A stretch of 64,000 nt of DNA from Puniceicoccaceae bacterium K14 (GTDB taxonomy: Bacteria; Verrucomicrobiota; Verrucomicrobiia; Opitutales; Opitutaceae): NCBI GenBank assembly GCA_022538095.1, contig JAKYXN010000008.1, forward strand, positions 1-64,000. Reading direction: 5' to 3'. Both the position numbers and the translations under genes were made by a program. The notes beneath the pieces are model-generated. The model saw only the letters and a program-made list of their open reading frames with translations. It did no database searches and had not been told where the DNA came from. Shown here piece after piece: positions 54,299 through 63,567 of this stretch; position 1 is the first letter of the stretch, and each line of letters opens with the position of its first letter.

Positions 54299-55138
54299 TT
54301 ACTCCTCCTCTTGCGTTAGTTCGATAAAGAGTTGCTCTAAAGACTTCCTGTCTCGCCTTTTCACCAAGGATTGACCCTCCTCCGATAAAATCGCCTCGAT
54401 TCGCTGCGTTGCTTCTAGCGAACATTCCGGAATTTCCATATATTCATTCCCCGCTACAAGTAATTCATCAATCTTTCCAGACGCCACAAGATTCCCCTTA
54501 TTCAAAACAGCAACCTCATCGCAAACTGTTTCTACCTGGGACAACAGATGCGAGCAGAGTAAAATCGTCTTTCCTCGATTTTTTAACCCGCCAATAATAT
54601 TCGCTATATCGACAGCCCCAACTGGATCGACGCCAGCAGTCGGTTCATCCAAAATCAGGATACTGGGGTCATTCACCAACGCTTGAGCCAATCCCAATCG
54701 TTGCAACATCCCTTTCGAGTAACCACTTATCCGGCGATCACACGCATCTTGAAGCCCTACTAGATCCATCAATTCTTCTCCTCGAGAAACGGACTCAAGC
54801 TTAGTCAAACCACCGAGTTGCCCCACCAAAGATACGAACTCAAGTCCTTCCATAAACTTGTAATAATAGGGCCCCTCCGGCAAATATCCAATGCGTGCTC
54901 GCGATTCTCTTTTTTTACTAGAGATCCCCTCGATTAGGCATTCTCCCTTATCAGGGTTCAACATACCAAGAATCGCTTTTATTGTCGTGCTCTTTCCAGA
55001 TCCATTTGGTCCTAATAAACCAAATACACTTCCGGTGTTTACTTGAAACGACAAATCGTCCACTGCCCTCAATCGCTGCGATTGTCTTGCTAGAACAAAA
55101 TCTTTACGCAGATTCTTAACTTCAATAGCAATGTCCAT
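54299..55138 (-). CDS. ABC transporter ATP-binding protein (ABC-2 partner)
   Basis: The 279-residue ATPase has Walker A G-P-N-G-S-G-K-S-T, the signature Y-S-K-G-M-L-Q-R, Walker B I-L-I-L-D-E-P-T-A-G-V-D-P and the switch His of C-S-H-L. It is of the CcmA/NatA type, with about 60 residues after the core. It drives the permease downstream (eight-base gap). The acylphosphatase gene lies 12 bp upstream on the same strand. Confidence 0.93.
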   Translation of the reverse strand: MDIAIEVKNLRKDFVLARQSQRLRAVDDLSFQVNTGSVFGLLGPNGSGKSTTIKAILGMLNPDKGECLIEGISSKKRESRARIGYLPEGPYYYKFMEGLEFVSLVGQLGGLTKLESVSRGEELMDLVGLQDACDRRISGYSKGMLQRLGLAQALVNDPSILILDEPTAGVDPVGAVDIANIIGGLKNRGKTILLCSHLLSQVETVCDEVAVLNKGNLVASGKIDELLVAGNEYMEIPECSLEATQRIEAILSEEGQSLVKRRDRKSLEQLFIELTQEEE

Positions 55139-55150
55139 AAACGCTAGTTC

Positions 55151-55435
55151 TTAGACAATCGAGAAGCTCTTGTGCTTTCTACCACCGATGCCTGAAGATT
55201 TCTCAACTTTTCGAACAAATCCGTCCATCTCCTCTTCCACAGTTTTAATAAACGACGTGCACTCTTCTGCCTCACCCTCGGCAAAAAGCTCAACTCGTCC
55301 ATCCGAGAGATTCGTAACATAACCTGTTAACTCATACCCTTTAGCGATCTGCGATGTAGAATAGCGAAAGCCAACGCCTTGAACGCGCCCTTCAAAAAAA
55401 GCCTTCAAATAATAAACGGATTCCTGATTTTCCAT
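55151..55435 (-). CDS. acyP: acylphosphatase
   Basis: The 94-residue enzyme hydrolyses acyl phosphates. It shows the catalytic Arg in G-R-V-Q-G-V-G-F-R and the catalytic Asn in [12 protein letters not shown], with standard length. It is the first gene of the minus-strand run that continues into the ABC exporter. Confidence 0.95.
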   Translation of the reverse strand: MENQESVYYLKAFFEGRVQGVGFRYSTSQIAKGYELTGYVTNLSDGRVELFAEGEAEECTSFIKTVEEEMDGFVRKVEKSSGIGGRKHKSFSIV

Positions 55436-55614
55436 AAATGCCTATTTCCCAAAGATATAAGTAAAATGCCTTCGAAATACTGAAAATGTAAACGATAGAA
55501 TACATTTTCGTTTCCTCTATCATTGGTTAAATTCAGAAACATTTTATTTGCAAATCAAGATTCGCCGACCTATCACTCTCCCCGAATAAGCTTAAAAAGC
55601 TTGTTAATTAGCAC

Positions 55615-56286
55615 ATGGAAAATTTCGATAACGAAAGCCAATCAGATAATAATTGGGACGACCACAATTGGGAGTCGGCTTGGAATGAGTTCGACTGGGA
55701 ACGTTACCTTAAAAGCGAAGATAACGAAGTTCTCAAATATCAAAAACTCTACAGCAAATTGGTTAAAAGCCAAAATCGGTTAGATGAAGTCGCTCTATAT
55801 ATGGGCTGGGACTCAGCCAACCTCCCCGAACAAACTTCCATAGACTCAAGCTCAGGCCAACAGCTCGAAAATTCCGAAGCTCCTTATACCCTACACCGAC
55901 ATCCGCTTTTTATCGCGAGCAAAGCCCTTCATTCCTGGCTTCAAGAAAAATGGATGCAACACTCGTCGCTCGCTTCTCAATACATATCACCAGAGCTAGC
56001 TCTAAAACTTAGCAGCTCTTTTAGCCAATCCGATTACCAAGGACTTCTCGCTGTAATGGCACTCGACATGGGTGATTACGCCCTAGCCATTGCTTATCTT
56101 AAAAGAGGAATGGCTTCCATTAACGATTCATTCGCTGCCCTAGAAGAAATTTCCCAATTAGAGATTGAACCACTCCCTCGCTATGTGACTCAAGCAAAGA
56201 TTCGACTCTTTGACATCAGGGACATATGGCTTCGTGTTGTGGCCGACTGCCGGGCGGCAGTTGCTAAAAAATCAGAAGAAGAGTAA
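55615..56286 (+). CDS. hypothetical protein paired with sigma-like gene
   Basis: The 223-residue soluble protein is not one I recognise. The first 35 residues are very acidic and rich in Trp, Asn and Asp (N-W-D-D-H-N-W-E). A helical part follows, with A-L-H-S-W-L-Q-E-K-W, then D-Y-Q-G-L-L-A-V-M-A-L-D-M-G-D-Y-A-L-A-I-A-Y-L, which resembles one tetratricopeptide-like hairpin. The gene is 27 bp upstream of the degenerate sigma-like gene and probably forms a two-gene operon with it. A role as a partner or anti-factor is only a guess. Confidence 0.65.
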   Translation: MENFDNESQSDNNWDDHNWESAWNEFDWERYLKSEDNEVLKYQKLYSKLVKSQNRLDEVALYMGWDSANLPEQTSIDSSSGQQLENSEAPYTLHRHPLFIASKALHSWLQEKWMQHSSLASQYISPELALKLSSSFSQSDYQGLLAVMALDMGDYALAIAYLKRGMASINDSFAALEEISQLEIEPLPRYVTQAKIRLFDIRDIWLRVVADCRAAVAKKSEEE

Positions 56287-56313
56287 CTCTTATTCTCCAA
56301 CTTTCATTTGCTC

Positions 56314-57114
56314 ATGTCTTTCTTAACAAAGAAAGGTTCTTCCGCTAGTAGGACCGAAAGAAATCATATTCGGGCTCTTCTGAAAAAGTCAGGACAAGGA
56401 AACTCAATAGCCTTCACCCAAGTTTTTACTTGTTACGCAAACTTTCTGAGCTGCTACTTCTACACACTTGGTTATACCGATGCTGATGCTAGGAATCGCG
56501 AAATCGAAAAGACGCTCGTAAAAATTTGGAAATACCTACCATACACAAAGAGAGTGTCGGACCTTGAGCGCTTCCTTTTTATTCAATTGGGAGACGAACA
56601 GCCTCTCGAAGGAAGAGAATTTCCTGAGTTACACGCTTATTTGGCTAACCTTCGTCACGAGCATAGATTTCTTTTGGTAGCCCGTATATTCGAAAGATGG
56701 AATTACAAAGAACTAAAGCTGGCCCTTCGAGCCAATGAAAAAGAAATCGCCTTTGAACTAATGACTGTGAAGTCAAAGCTGATCGGGTTTCAAAGCCACT
56801 TACTCAAACTGCAAGAGAAAGCTCGAATCGTACAAATCAGCGAACTTCTTGAAGGAAATATTTCAGAAAAAAATTCTCGAAAAATCGAAACTCAAATAGC
56901 TACGGAATACAGCTCGCTGCAATTCAAAGCCGATTGGCTTGCTTATCGTTGCGAGCTTGCCGAATTACTCGAGTCGATTAGGATGGCTCCCGAAGAGCAG
57001 GAAGAGCTTAAAGAAAGAATTCCTGAGCTAATCAAAAGTGAATCGATGGCACGGCCCAAGTTAACAGACAATTTGAGTAACCTTGTCTCCTTCGACGTTC
57101 TCCCTTCGAGGTAA
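56314..57114 (+). CDS. degenerate ECF sigma-factor-like protein
   Basis: The 266-residue protein resembles an ECF sigma factor in layout. Residues about 22-75 look like region 2 (G-N-S-I-A-F-T-Q-V-F-T-C-Y, then E-K-T-L-V-K-I-W-K-Y-L). Residues about 105-155 look like a region 4 helix-turn-helix (H-R-F-L-L-V-A-R-I-F-E-R-W-N-Y-K-E-L-K). About 100 extra C-terminal residues are helical, with E-L-A-E-L-L-E-S-I. The conserved DNA-melting residues are weak, so it may be a derived regulator rather than a working sigma. I use the ATG at 56314; a TTG start lies six bases earlier. Confidence 0.55.
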   Translation: MSFLTKKGSSASRTERNHIRALLKKSGQGNSIAFTQVFTCYANFLSCYFYTLGYTDADARNREIEKTLVKIWKYLPYTKRVSDLERFLFIQLGDEQPLEGREFPELHAYLANLRHEHRFLLVARIFERWNYKELKLALRANEKEIAFELMTVKSKLIGFQSHLLKLQEKARIVQISELLEGNISEKNSRKIETQIATEYSSLQFKADWLAYRCELAELLESIRMAPEEQEELKERIPELIKSESMARPKLTDNLSNLVSFDVLPSR

Positions 57115-57126
57115 TAACTCAGCGGT

Positions 57127-59610
57127 TCAACCAGTCGACTCTAATTCAATTTTGGTTTTTCGAGACTGGCAGTAGTAATCAACGACACTCAAAAGCTTCT
57201 CTGCCTTTATTGGCTTAGCTAGGAAGTTATCCATTCCGCACTCGAAGCACCGTCGTTTATCTTCATCAAAGGCATTTGCTGTTAAGGCTATAATCGGAAT
57301 GTCTTTGTTTATATGCCCAATCGGGAACGAGCGAATCTTCTTTGTCGCTTCAAAGCCATTCATCAAGGGCATTCGACAATCCATTAGAATAAAGTCGAAA
57401 GATTTCCTTCCGAGCTCGCGAAGAGCTGCCAACCCATTTTCAGCAATTGTTACTTCGTGCCTTCGTCTCTCTAAGAAAGATTTGATGACATGCTGATTAA
57501 TGGAATTGTCCTCTACCATAAGAATGCTCTTCTCAAAAACGTTCTTTACCTCAAATGGTATTTCATTCGTTGAAGAAACATCCACTCCCACACGCACACC
57601 CATCCAAAATTCAAAAACACTTCCTTTCCCATAAGTGCTTCGAGCATTGAGCTCAGCACCCATTACCGCAGCCAATCGCTTAGAGATCGACAACCCTAAA
57701 CCGGTACCGCCACTCGAGGAATCCCCCTTGCTATCAACCTGTATAAAAGCGTCGAATACATCATTAAGAGAATCCTCATGAATTCCGACCCCAGAATCTA
57801 TCACAGAAACCAACACGCCCTCTTTGGAATTTCTATCTTGGGTTTCTACGACGAGCTCAACGTAACCTTCATTAGTAAACTTTACAGCATTACTAAGTAA
57901 ATTGGTAAGTATCTGCTTTATCCTTACAGAATCACCAATTAAAAACTGCGGAACATCCTCTCCTATTGAAATCCTATACTCAATACCTCTTTCATTCGCT
58001 TTGGAAAGAAAAAGAGAAAACGCAGCCTTACACGCCTCGACAAAATCAAACGAATCGGCTTTCAACTCCATTTTACCCGCCTCAATTTTTGAAAAATCGA
58101 GAATATCATCAACGATACACATCAGTGCTTCGCCAGATACTTTTACAATTTCAACGCGCTCTCGAATCTCTTCTGGCAAGTCTCGTTCCAGTAAATCATC
58201 CGACATTCCAATAATACCGTTCATCGGTGTGCGAATTTCATGTGACATCGTTGCCAAAAACTCTCCTTTAGCATCGTTTGCTAATTTCGCCTTCGCCTCT
58301 GCCGCCGCCCTTTCTCCAATCTCTTGAACGAGGTGCCTGTTTGCCATTCGTAGCTCGTCAGTCTTAGAGGCAACTACTGAATCCAAATTTCGGATATTTG
58401 ATTTTATCTTTAGCCTCATTTGGTCGATAGCGCTAGCCAATGAATCCAGCTCATCACCTCTAGAGTATGTCTGCACTTCAATATCGAGATTACCGGATTT
58501 TATCTCGTTTGCTGCCGATATCAAAGAAACCAATGAAGAACTTAGCTTGCGCGAAGCGAACAAAACCGCAACCGCGGAAACAAAGACAATAAGCACAAAC
58601 GCAACGATATAAACCTCACGTCGATCGATAGCTCTCTCCTTTAGATTTTCTACTCGGACTGCTAGTGAGCTTGCTTCACCAGCAGTATCGTCGACCGCAC
58701 TTGCCCAAGCAATCGCTTCTCGATTCAGAGCTTGATTAGAAAAAGCGAGAAACGCGTTTAATTTCCCAGACACAATTTCTGTATTCAGTAACTGGACCTC
58801 TTTTTCTTCCAAATAGGAGAGAGACTCATTTGAACCTTCGGGCCAAATGGCGTTGTCATGCAATTTGAAATAGACAAAAGCTTGTTCATTGCCATCACCT
58901 AGCTCAGTCAAATCCTGACAAACCGTTTCTAGTGGAATTATAAATTGGAGATAACCTAGCTTTTTCCCTATGCTTTTTTGATAGCGAGAATTAGCAATCC
59001 TCAAATCAAGAGCAATAGAAAGCGAAGGAACGCCTGTATTCAATATATCAATCTCAAAAGCCTCTCCTGAATCCATCCGTTTTTTAAACCGATTCATAGA
59101 ATCTGAATGGCTAACATCTGGAATCACCTCTAAAACTCCATCATCCAGCGAATGTGATAAACGAGTAGTCTCTAGAAGAAGCTCCCCTTCAACGTCGAAA
59201 ATCCGAACGACATCCAAGTTTAAGGAATTTATGAAGCCATCCAAATACAACATAGTCTCTGGCTTCATAAATTTTCGAATGGGGTCATTGCCTGATATAA
59301 ATTGTGCGACATCCTTGCTCTTCGCCGCCAACTCCATACTGTTTTTGATACTAGAGATCCTTCCCTCAATAACCTCTCCAATATTCTCCAGAGCTAGCTT
59401 ATGCCCTTCTCTGACTTGTTCCTTAAATTTTGAAACAACCTCGACATAAGTGTCATTAGCATTTGTTGAAAGCGAAGCAAATTCACCTGAACTGCGCCTT
59501 AAATTCTCGGCAAAATCGATGTAGCTGCTAATGGAAAAGAGGCCAATTCCGATCAAGGGAATCAATACAAAGGGCAATACGTATAGGAAAAGCTTGTACT
59601 TAATTTTCAT
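57127..59610 (-). CDS. membrane hybrid histidine kinase coupled to PotD-like protein
   Basis: The 827-residue inner-membrane kinase has helix 1 (about 9-30), a periplasmic sensor region (about 31-335) and helix 2 (about 337-358, [17 protein letters not shown]). HAMP, HisKA ([11 protein letters not shown]), HATPase_c (D-S-G-V-G-I and G-L-G-L-S-I) and a C-terminal receiver with F-I-L-M-D-C-R-M-P follow. Its start overlaps the stop of a polyamine-type binding protein gene by 11 bp. The periplasmic domain probably reads the ligand state of that protein. No output regulator is adjacent. Confidence 0.93.
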   Translation of the reverse strand: MKIKYKLFLYVLPFVLIPLIGIGLFSISSYIDFAENLRRSSGEFASLSTNANDTYVEVVSKFKEQVREGHKLALENIGEVIEGRISSIKNSMELAAKSKDVAQFISGNDPIRKFMKPETMLYLDGFINSLNLDVVRIFDVEGELLLETTRLSHSLDDGVLEVIPDVSHSDSMNRFKKRMDSGEAFEIDILNTGVPSLSIALDLRIANSRYQKSIGKKLGYLQFIIPLETVCQDLTELGDGNEQAFVYFKLHDNAIWPEGSNESLSYLEEKEVQLLNTEIVSGKLNAFLAFSNQALNREAIAWASAVDDTAGEASSLAVRVENLKERAIDRREVYIVAFVLIVFVSAVAVLFASRKLSSSLVSLISAANEIKSGNLDIEVQTYSRGDELDSLASAIDQMRLKIKSNIRNLDSVVASKTDELRMANRHLVQEIGERAAAEAKAKLANDAKGEFLATMSHEIRTPMNGIIGMSDDLLERDLPEEIRERVEIVKVSGEALMCIVDDILDFSKIEAGKMELKADSFDFVEACKAAFSLFLSKANERGIEYRISIGEDVPQFLIGDSVRIKQILTNLLSNAVKFTNEGYVELVVETQDRNSKEGVLVSVIDSGVGIHEDSLNDVFDAFIQVDSKGDSSSGGTGLGLSISKRLAAVMGAELNARSTYGKGSVFEFWMGVRVGVDVSSTNEIPFEVKNVFEKSILMVEDNSINQHVIKSFLERRRHEVTIAENGLAALRELGRKSFDFILMDCRMPLMNGFEATKKIRSFPIGHINKDIPIIALTANAFDEDKRRCFECGMDNFLAKPIKAEKLLSVVDYYCQSRKTKIELESTG

Positions 59611-60697
59611 TCAAGAACCGATGCCAATACTGTATCAACGATGCAGAACGCATAGAAAACTCGTGAAGTCCCCTTACCGTTTCAGGCAGAGGATATATGT
59701 TCTCATCCAACAATTGATCTGGCGCACGTTTCTCAACAATACTAAGTGCCGCGAGGTTTAATGTAGGAAATAGCAATTCCATCGACTCCCTAGCATTGAT
59801 ATCTGGTCTCAGCATGAAGTTTAAAAATGAGTGAGCGAGCTCCTTGTTTTTTGATGACGAAGGAATCACAAAAGAATCAATATAGTACTCTGCTCCCTCA
59901 CTTGGAATTATATACTCAATATTCGATTCTTCCTCGGCTATCCCTAATGCATCCCCAGAGTACATAATCGCAAAGCCAATTTCTCCGTTTACAAGCTTTT
60001 CTCCAAGAAGTTCGACGCTGGTTGAGATCGTATCAATCAGATTCGCGGATTTCAAGCGATGCAACGTTTTTGCGGCATCACTGTGATATCCTCTTCGGTT
60101 AGTGTTTGGATCATTTCCTAACATGATGCTAACTAAACCAAACATCACCTGGCTATCGTTTAAAATCGCTCGTTTCACATCGGGGCTAAATTCTGGATCG
60201 AAAAATTGATCTAATCCCGTAACCATTTGACTGACAAGATCCGAGCGAAAAGCTATTCCAGTAGTGCCATATAAATAAGGCATCGCGTAATTCCAAATAT
60301 CTCTCTGCGACTCTAAGTCATCGTAAAATAGAGATACATAGCGATAATTGGGAATCTTCACCTTATCGAGAGGTTCCACATAGCCGCCTTCAATCATTCT
60401 TACGACCTCTCCAGACGAAGCGACCACAACGTCATAAAACCCCTCATTCTTATCAATTCGAGAAAATGCCTCAGTTGTCTCTTCGTATTCATAGTACTCC
60501 ACCTTGCATCCAAATTCCTTTGAAAACTCGCGGAGAGCATAGGACTTCTCTTCGATCGCCAAACCATCATCAACCTTTGGGTCGACTGATAAATACTCAG
60601 ACCAATTTAAAACACGAAGAACCGGAACCTCTTCGCTTTCAGCAATCAGACAAGAACTTGCTAGAAGCAAAATGGAAAAAATAGTACGGGTATACAC
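59600..60697 (-). CDS. PotD/PotF-like periplasmic binding protein
   Basis: The 365-residue protein has a signal peptide with a possible lipobox (L-A-S-S-C). A spermidine/putrescine-type solute-binding fold follows: [40 protein letters not shown] and Y-Y-I-D-S-F-V-I-P. The Asp of the S-G-D-A segment corresponds to a ligand-contacting residue in PotD. No potABC transporter genes are near. The overlap with the hybrid kinase gene suggests a sensing role, as for NspS with MbaA in Vibrio cholerae or LuxP with LuxQ. Ligand identity is inference. Confidence 0.88.
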   Translation of the reverse strand: MYTRTIFSILLLASSCLIAESEEVPVLRVLNWSEYLSVDPKVDDGLAIEEKSYALREFSKEFGCKVEYYEYEETTEAFSRIDKNEGFYDVVVASSGEVVRMIEGGYVEPLDKVKIPNYRYVSLFYDDLESQRDIWNYAMPYLYGTTGIAFRSDLVSQMVTGLDQFFDPEFSPDVKRAILNDSQVMFGLVSIMLGNDPNTNRRGYHSDAAKTLHRLKSANLIDTISTSVELLGEKLVNGEIGFAIMYSGDALGIAEEESNIEYIIPSEGAEYYIDSFVIPSSSKNKELAHSFLNFMLRPDINARESMELLFPTLNLAALSIVEKRAPDQLLDENIYPLPETVRGLHEFSMRSASLIQYWHRFLNEN

Positions 60698-60709
60698 GGG
60701 AACAGAGAT

Positions 60710-60728
60710 AGACAGAACATTTCTGTCT
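60710..60728. promoter_or_regulatory. perfect inverted repeat ahead of the PotD-like gene
   Basis: AGACAGAA-CAT-TTCTGTCT occupies 60710-60728, with three further flanking pairs if one base is bulged. It lies 13-31 bases before the start codon of the PotD-like gene and about 23 bases past the Usp stop. No U-run follows on the gene's strand, so an operator or an mRNA leader hairpin is more likely than a terminator. Confidence 0.5.
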
Positions 60729-60750
60729 GATCGAGAAAAATTTAGTAATA

Positions 60751-61596
60751 CTACCTAAATAATAATGTCGGCAATCGACAATCACGCAACATTTCAGTCG
60801 TAGCACTTCCTATAAACAGATGCCGTATCCGTGAATGCCCGTACGCACCCATAATCAACAAATCAATATCGCTCGACTTACAATACTCTGCGATAGTCTG
60901 GCTCGGAATGCCGTGAAGCATCTGGCAGCTAACGTCAAACGACGCATTTCGCAAATCACTTTCAACCTTATTGATTGAACGAAGTGCCTCTTCTTCCTCT
61001 TGATTTGGCGAGACCGTTATAAGATGTAATTCAAAACTCCTTAGCCAAGCCTGCCTTTTAATAAAAGTGATAGCTTCGTGACAACTGGGAACATCTTGGT
61101 AAGCAAAGAGAATTTTTCGTACCGAAGTAAATGAGCGAGACGACACAAAACAAGGCTTCGTCGCAGATCGAACAACTCTTTCCATCGTAGATCCCAAATG
61201 TTCAGTTGCAAAATTCGCATTTTCACCCCGTTTGCCGATTACAATTAGATCAGCGTTGGATTCTAGCTCTTTCAAGCTGTCTACCAAAAAACCAGTCTTA
61301 TGCGTTTTAGCAACGTCCCCTTTATGTCCGAATTCTCGCAAGACTTTCTCGCACTGATTAAGAATAATGTCTGCCTTCTGCTTTTCCAACTCCTGAAGCT
61401 GGCCCATTACAGCTTGGTAGGGCTGCAACCCGAGACTTCCACTCAAGTCAGCGATAAACGGAACCTCAAATTGACGAAGATCGGTTACGTAGACAACTTC
61501 TAAACTGGCACCGGATAGCTGAGCCAACCAAGCAGCGTACTGACAGCAAGTGGCCATGTAATTTGACCCATCAACGCATGCCAATATCCGCTTCAT
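60751..61596 (-). CDS. universal stress protein, tandem Usp domains
   Basis: The 281-residue cytoplasmic protein has two UspA domains. The first (1-150) has V-I-G-K-R-G then nine residues and G-S-T, the ATP-binding G-2x-G-9x-G-S/T motif. The second (about 160-281) has M-G-A-Y-G-H then I-G-S-A-T. Both seem able to bind nucleotide. The gene starts 11 bases after glgC on the same strand, so it is linked to glycogen synthesis, which many bacteria raise under stress. Confidence 0.93.
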   Translation of the reverse strand: MKRILACVDGSNYMATCCQYAAWLAQLSGASLEVVYVTDLRQFEVPFIADLSGSLGLQPYQAVMGQLQELEKQKADIILNQCEKVLREFGHKGDVAKTHKTGFLVDSLKELESNADLIVIGKRGENANFATEHLGSTMERVVRSATKPCFVSSRSFTSVRKILFAYQDVPSCHEAITFIKRQAWLRSFELHLITVSPNQEEEEALRSINKVESDLRNASFDVSCQMLHGIPSQTIAEYCKSSDIDLLIMGAYGHSRIRHLFIGSATTEMLRDCRLPTLLFR

Positions 61597-61607
61597 GATT
61601 ATTAATA

Positions 61608-62888
61608 CTATATAACAGTGTTATCAGGAATAACCGCGTTTTTTTGCACTATAACAATGTTGTCACGTACGTAAACCCCGTCTTTTTCATAACCCTCCGG
61701 CTTGCCCTCTGGGCTCAAGGTAACATTGGACCCTATCCGTGCCCCCTTGTCTATAATGGCATTTTTTATTTCGCAGTTCATACCAACACCGATGTCGGGA
61801 ATTCCCTTTTTCTCATTAGCCTCTCTATCCGCAGAACTCTCGAAATAATCAGAGCCCATCATAATTACGTTTTCTAAACGTGTCCCTTCTCTCAATACTG
61901 ACCGGATTCCAATTACACACCGCTTGAGATAAGAGTCTGTTATGATACACCCATCTCCAATGATCACGTGGTTAATCGAGCAGCGGTTGATCTTGCTAGC
62001 CGGAAGATAACGAGCTCGCGAGTACACGGGCTTGCCGCGAGAAAAAAAGTTAAACTGAGGAAATGGATCTGCCAATTGAAGGTTCGCATCAAAAAACGCC
62101 TTAACTGTTCCAATATCCTCCCAATACCCCTCGAAAATGTAGCAAGATAGCTTAGAAGACTCTAACAAACTTGGTATGACCTCTTTACCAAAATCTGTCA
62201 TATCATTGGCCAAAGCTTTTTCCATCGTCTCGCGGTTGAAAATGTAGATACCCATTGAGGCTAAGCAGCGTTCACCGTCTTCCGGGTTCTCGAGAGCGTC
62301 CTTTATTGAATCTGGAATAACTAATCCGTCAATTACACCCGGATCTGTTGGTTTTTCTACAAATTCAGTCACCGTCATATCGTCAGCAACTCGCATCAAG
62401 CCGAGCCCGTGCACTTGGTCCTTCGGAAATGGAATGCCAGCCACGGTAACATCCGCCCCAGATTCAATATGGGCGCTAAGCATCTTCCCGTAATCCATTC
62501 GATACAACTGATCACCCGACAAGATAATAGTGTAATCATAATCCGAAGACGAAAAATGGTGCAAATTCTGACGAACAGCATCAGCCGTCCCTTGATACCA
62601 ATTGTCTCCAGAGTTAGTCTGCTCAGCGGACAGTATATCAACGACTCCACCACCAAAAGGGTCAAAACGATAAGTCTCTTGAATATGCCTATGCAATGAA
62701 GCGGTATTAAACTGCGACAATAGATAAATATTGTTAATCCCTGAATTCAAACAATTGCTTATTGGGATATCTACCAGTCTGTATTTTCCCGCCAGAGGGA
62801 CCGCTGGTTTGCAGCGTTCTTTAGTCAATGGGTAAAGACGAGTGCCGCGCCCCCCTCCCATAATTACAGCGATAGCTTTTTTTTGCAT
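61608..62888 (-). CDS. glgC: glucose-1-phosphate adenylyltransferase
   Basis: This 426-residue ADP-glucose pyrophosphorylase makes the glucosyl donor for glycogen. It has the nucleotide-binding G-G-G-R-G-T-R-L-Y-P-L-T, an effector/substrate Lys in R-C-K-P-A-V-P, N-S-G-I, L-S-G-D-Q-L-Y-R-M-D-Y, V-E-K-P, and a left-handed beta-helix C terminus with Y-L-K-R-C-V-I-G. glgA, glgB and glgP are not in the window. It heads a two-gene unit with the Usp gene. A 190-bp upstream region without genes should hold the promoter. Confidence 0.96.
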   Translation of the reverse strand: MQKKAIAVIMGGGRGTRLYPLTKERCKPAVPLAGKYRLVDIPISNCLNSGINNIYLLSQFNTASLHRHIQETYRFDPFGGGVVDILSAEQTNSGDNWYQGTADAVRQNLHHFSSSDYDYTIILSGDQLYRMDYGKMLSAHIESGADVTVAGIPFPKDQVHGLGLMRVADDMTVTEFVEKPTDPGVIDGLVIPDSIKDALENPEDGERCLASMGIYIFNRETMEKALANDMTDFGKEVIPSLLESSKLSCYIFEGYWEDIGTVKAFFDANLQLADPFPQFNFFSRGKPVYSRARYLPASKINRCSINHVIIGDGCIITDSYLKRCVIGIRSVLREGTRLENVIMMGSDYFESSADREANEKKGIPDIGVGMNCEIKNAIIDKGARIGSNVTLSPEGKPEGYEKDGVYVRDNIVIVQKNAVIPDNTVI

Positions 62889-63077
62889 GGAAATATTTTA
62901 TTCAATCGAGTTCGTGCAGTTTCCATAAACTACTCATTACCAAGAAATCCACAACCTCAAAAGCGGGTAATCACGTTAAAATCCGGGTACAAAAAAACGA
63001 TTCTCCCCATGCCTCCAACCTTGAGAATGAATAAGTTGTAAAGAAGCTCCAAAAAGCCAATACAGGGCAACCCCTTA

Positions 63078-63428
63078 TCAAATATTCGAGATAGTCTGCA
63101 ACTTGTCACAGACCAATTTTGCAGCGCGCTGCACACTCTCTTTGGTCGACCGAATTTGCAACCACTCCAGTTGGGTCGTCAAAATAGCTTTAACATTCGG
63201 GCGCAAATCATCCTTGTCTACATTACCCTCTATTGCTGGGAGGCCGGCTATGTTTCTAATTTTATGAATATTGGTTAGTTGAAACATCATCATGTCTCGA
63301 ACAGTTAGGCGGCCTTCAGAATCCGTTTGGCACCCAGCATCGATCGATAGCTGCACCCAGCCTCTAGCGCACTTTAGCTTAGATGCAATTTCGTCAACGC
63401 TCATCGGTGTTTCTTCAGCCATGTCCAT
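63078..63428 (-). CDS. small helical protein, possible DNA-binding
   Basis: The 116-residue protein from the ATG at 63428 has no recognised family. Residues 8-30 (M-S-V-D-E-I-A-S-K-L-K-C-A-R-G-W-V-Q) could be a helix-turn-helix. The rest is helical, ending in A-A-K-L-V-C-D-K-L-Q. The frame is open upstream to 63614, but that extension overlaps the cysN 3' end and the terminator hairpin at 63513-63540. A start at 63500 would lie immediately after the hairpin. I therefore prefer 63428, with 63500 as the alternative. Confidence 0.5.
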   Translation of the reverse strand: MDMAEETPMSVDEIASKLKCARGWVQLSIDAGCQTDSEGRLTVRDMMMFQLTNIHKIRNIAGLPAIEGNVDKDDLRPNVKAILTTQLEWLQIRSTKESVQRAAKLVCDKLQTISNI

Positions 63429-63512
63429 ACGCAACACGCTACCATCACCATTGAATCTGTAAAGAAAACGTAAACAAGAATATTGCCTAAGCTTTCCCAT
63501 TATAAGCAAAAG

Positions 63513-63540
63513 AACCCACCGAATATTATTTCCAGTGGGT
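63513..63540 (-). terminator. terminator after cysN
   Basis: On the minus strand ACCCAC pairs with GTGGGT, with inner GAA/TTC pairs, followed by TCTTTTGCTT. It begins about 27 bases after the cysN stop and is the natural end of the sulfate-activation transcript. Confidence 0.6.
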
Positions 63541-63567
63541 CCTTCGACAAATTGAACTGTAGAGATA

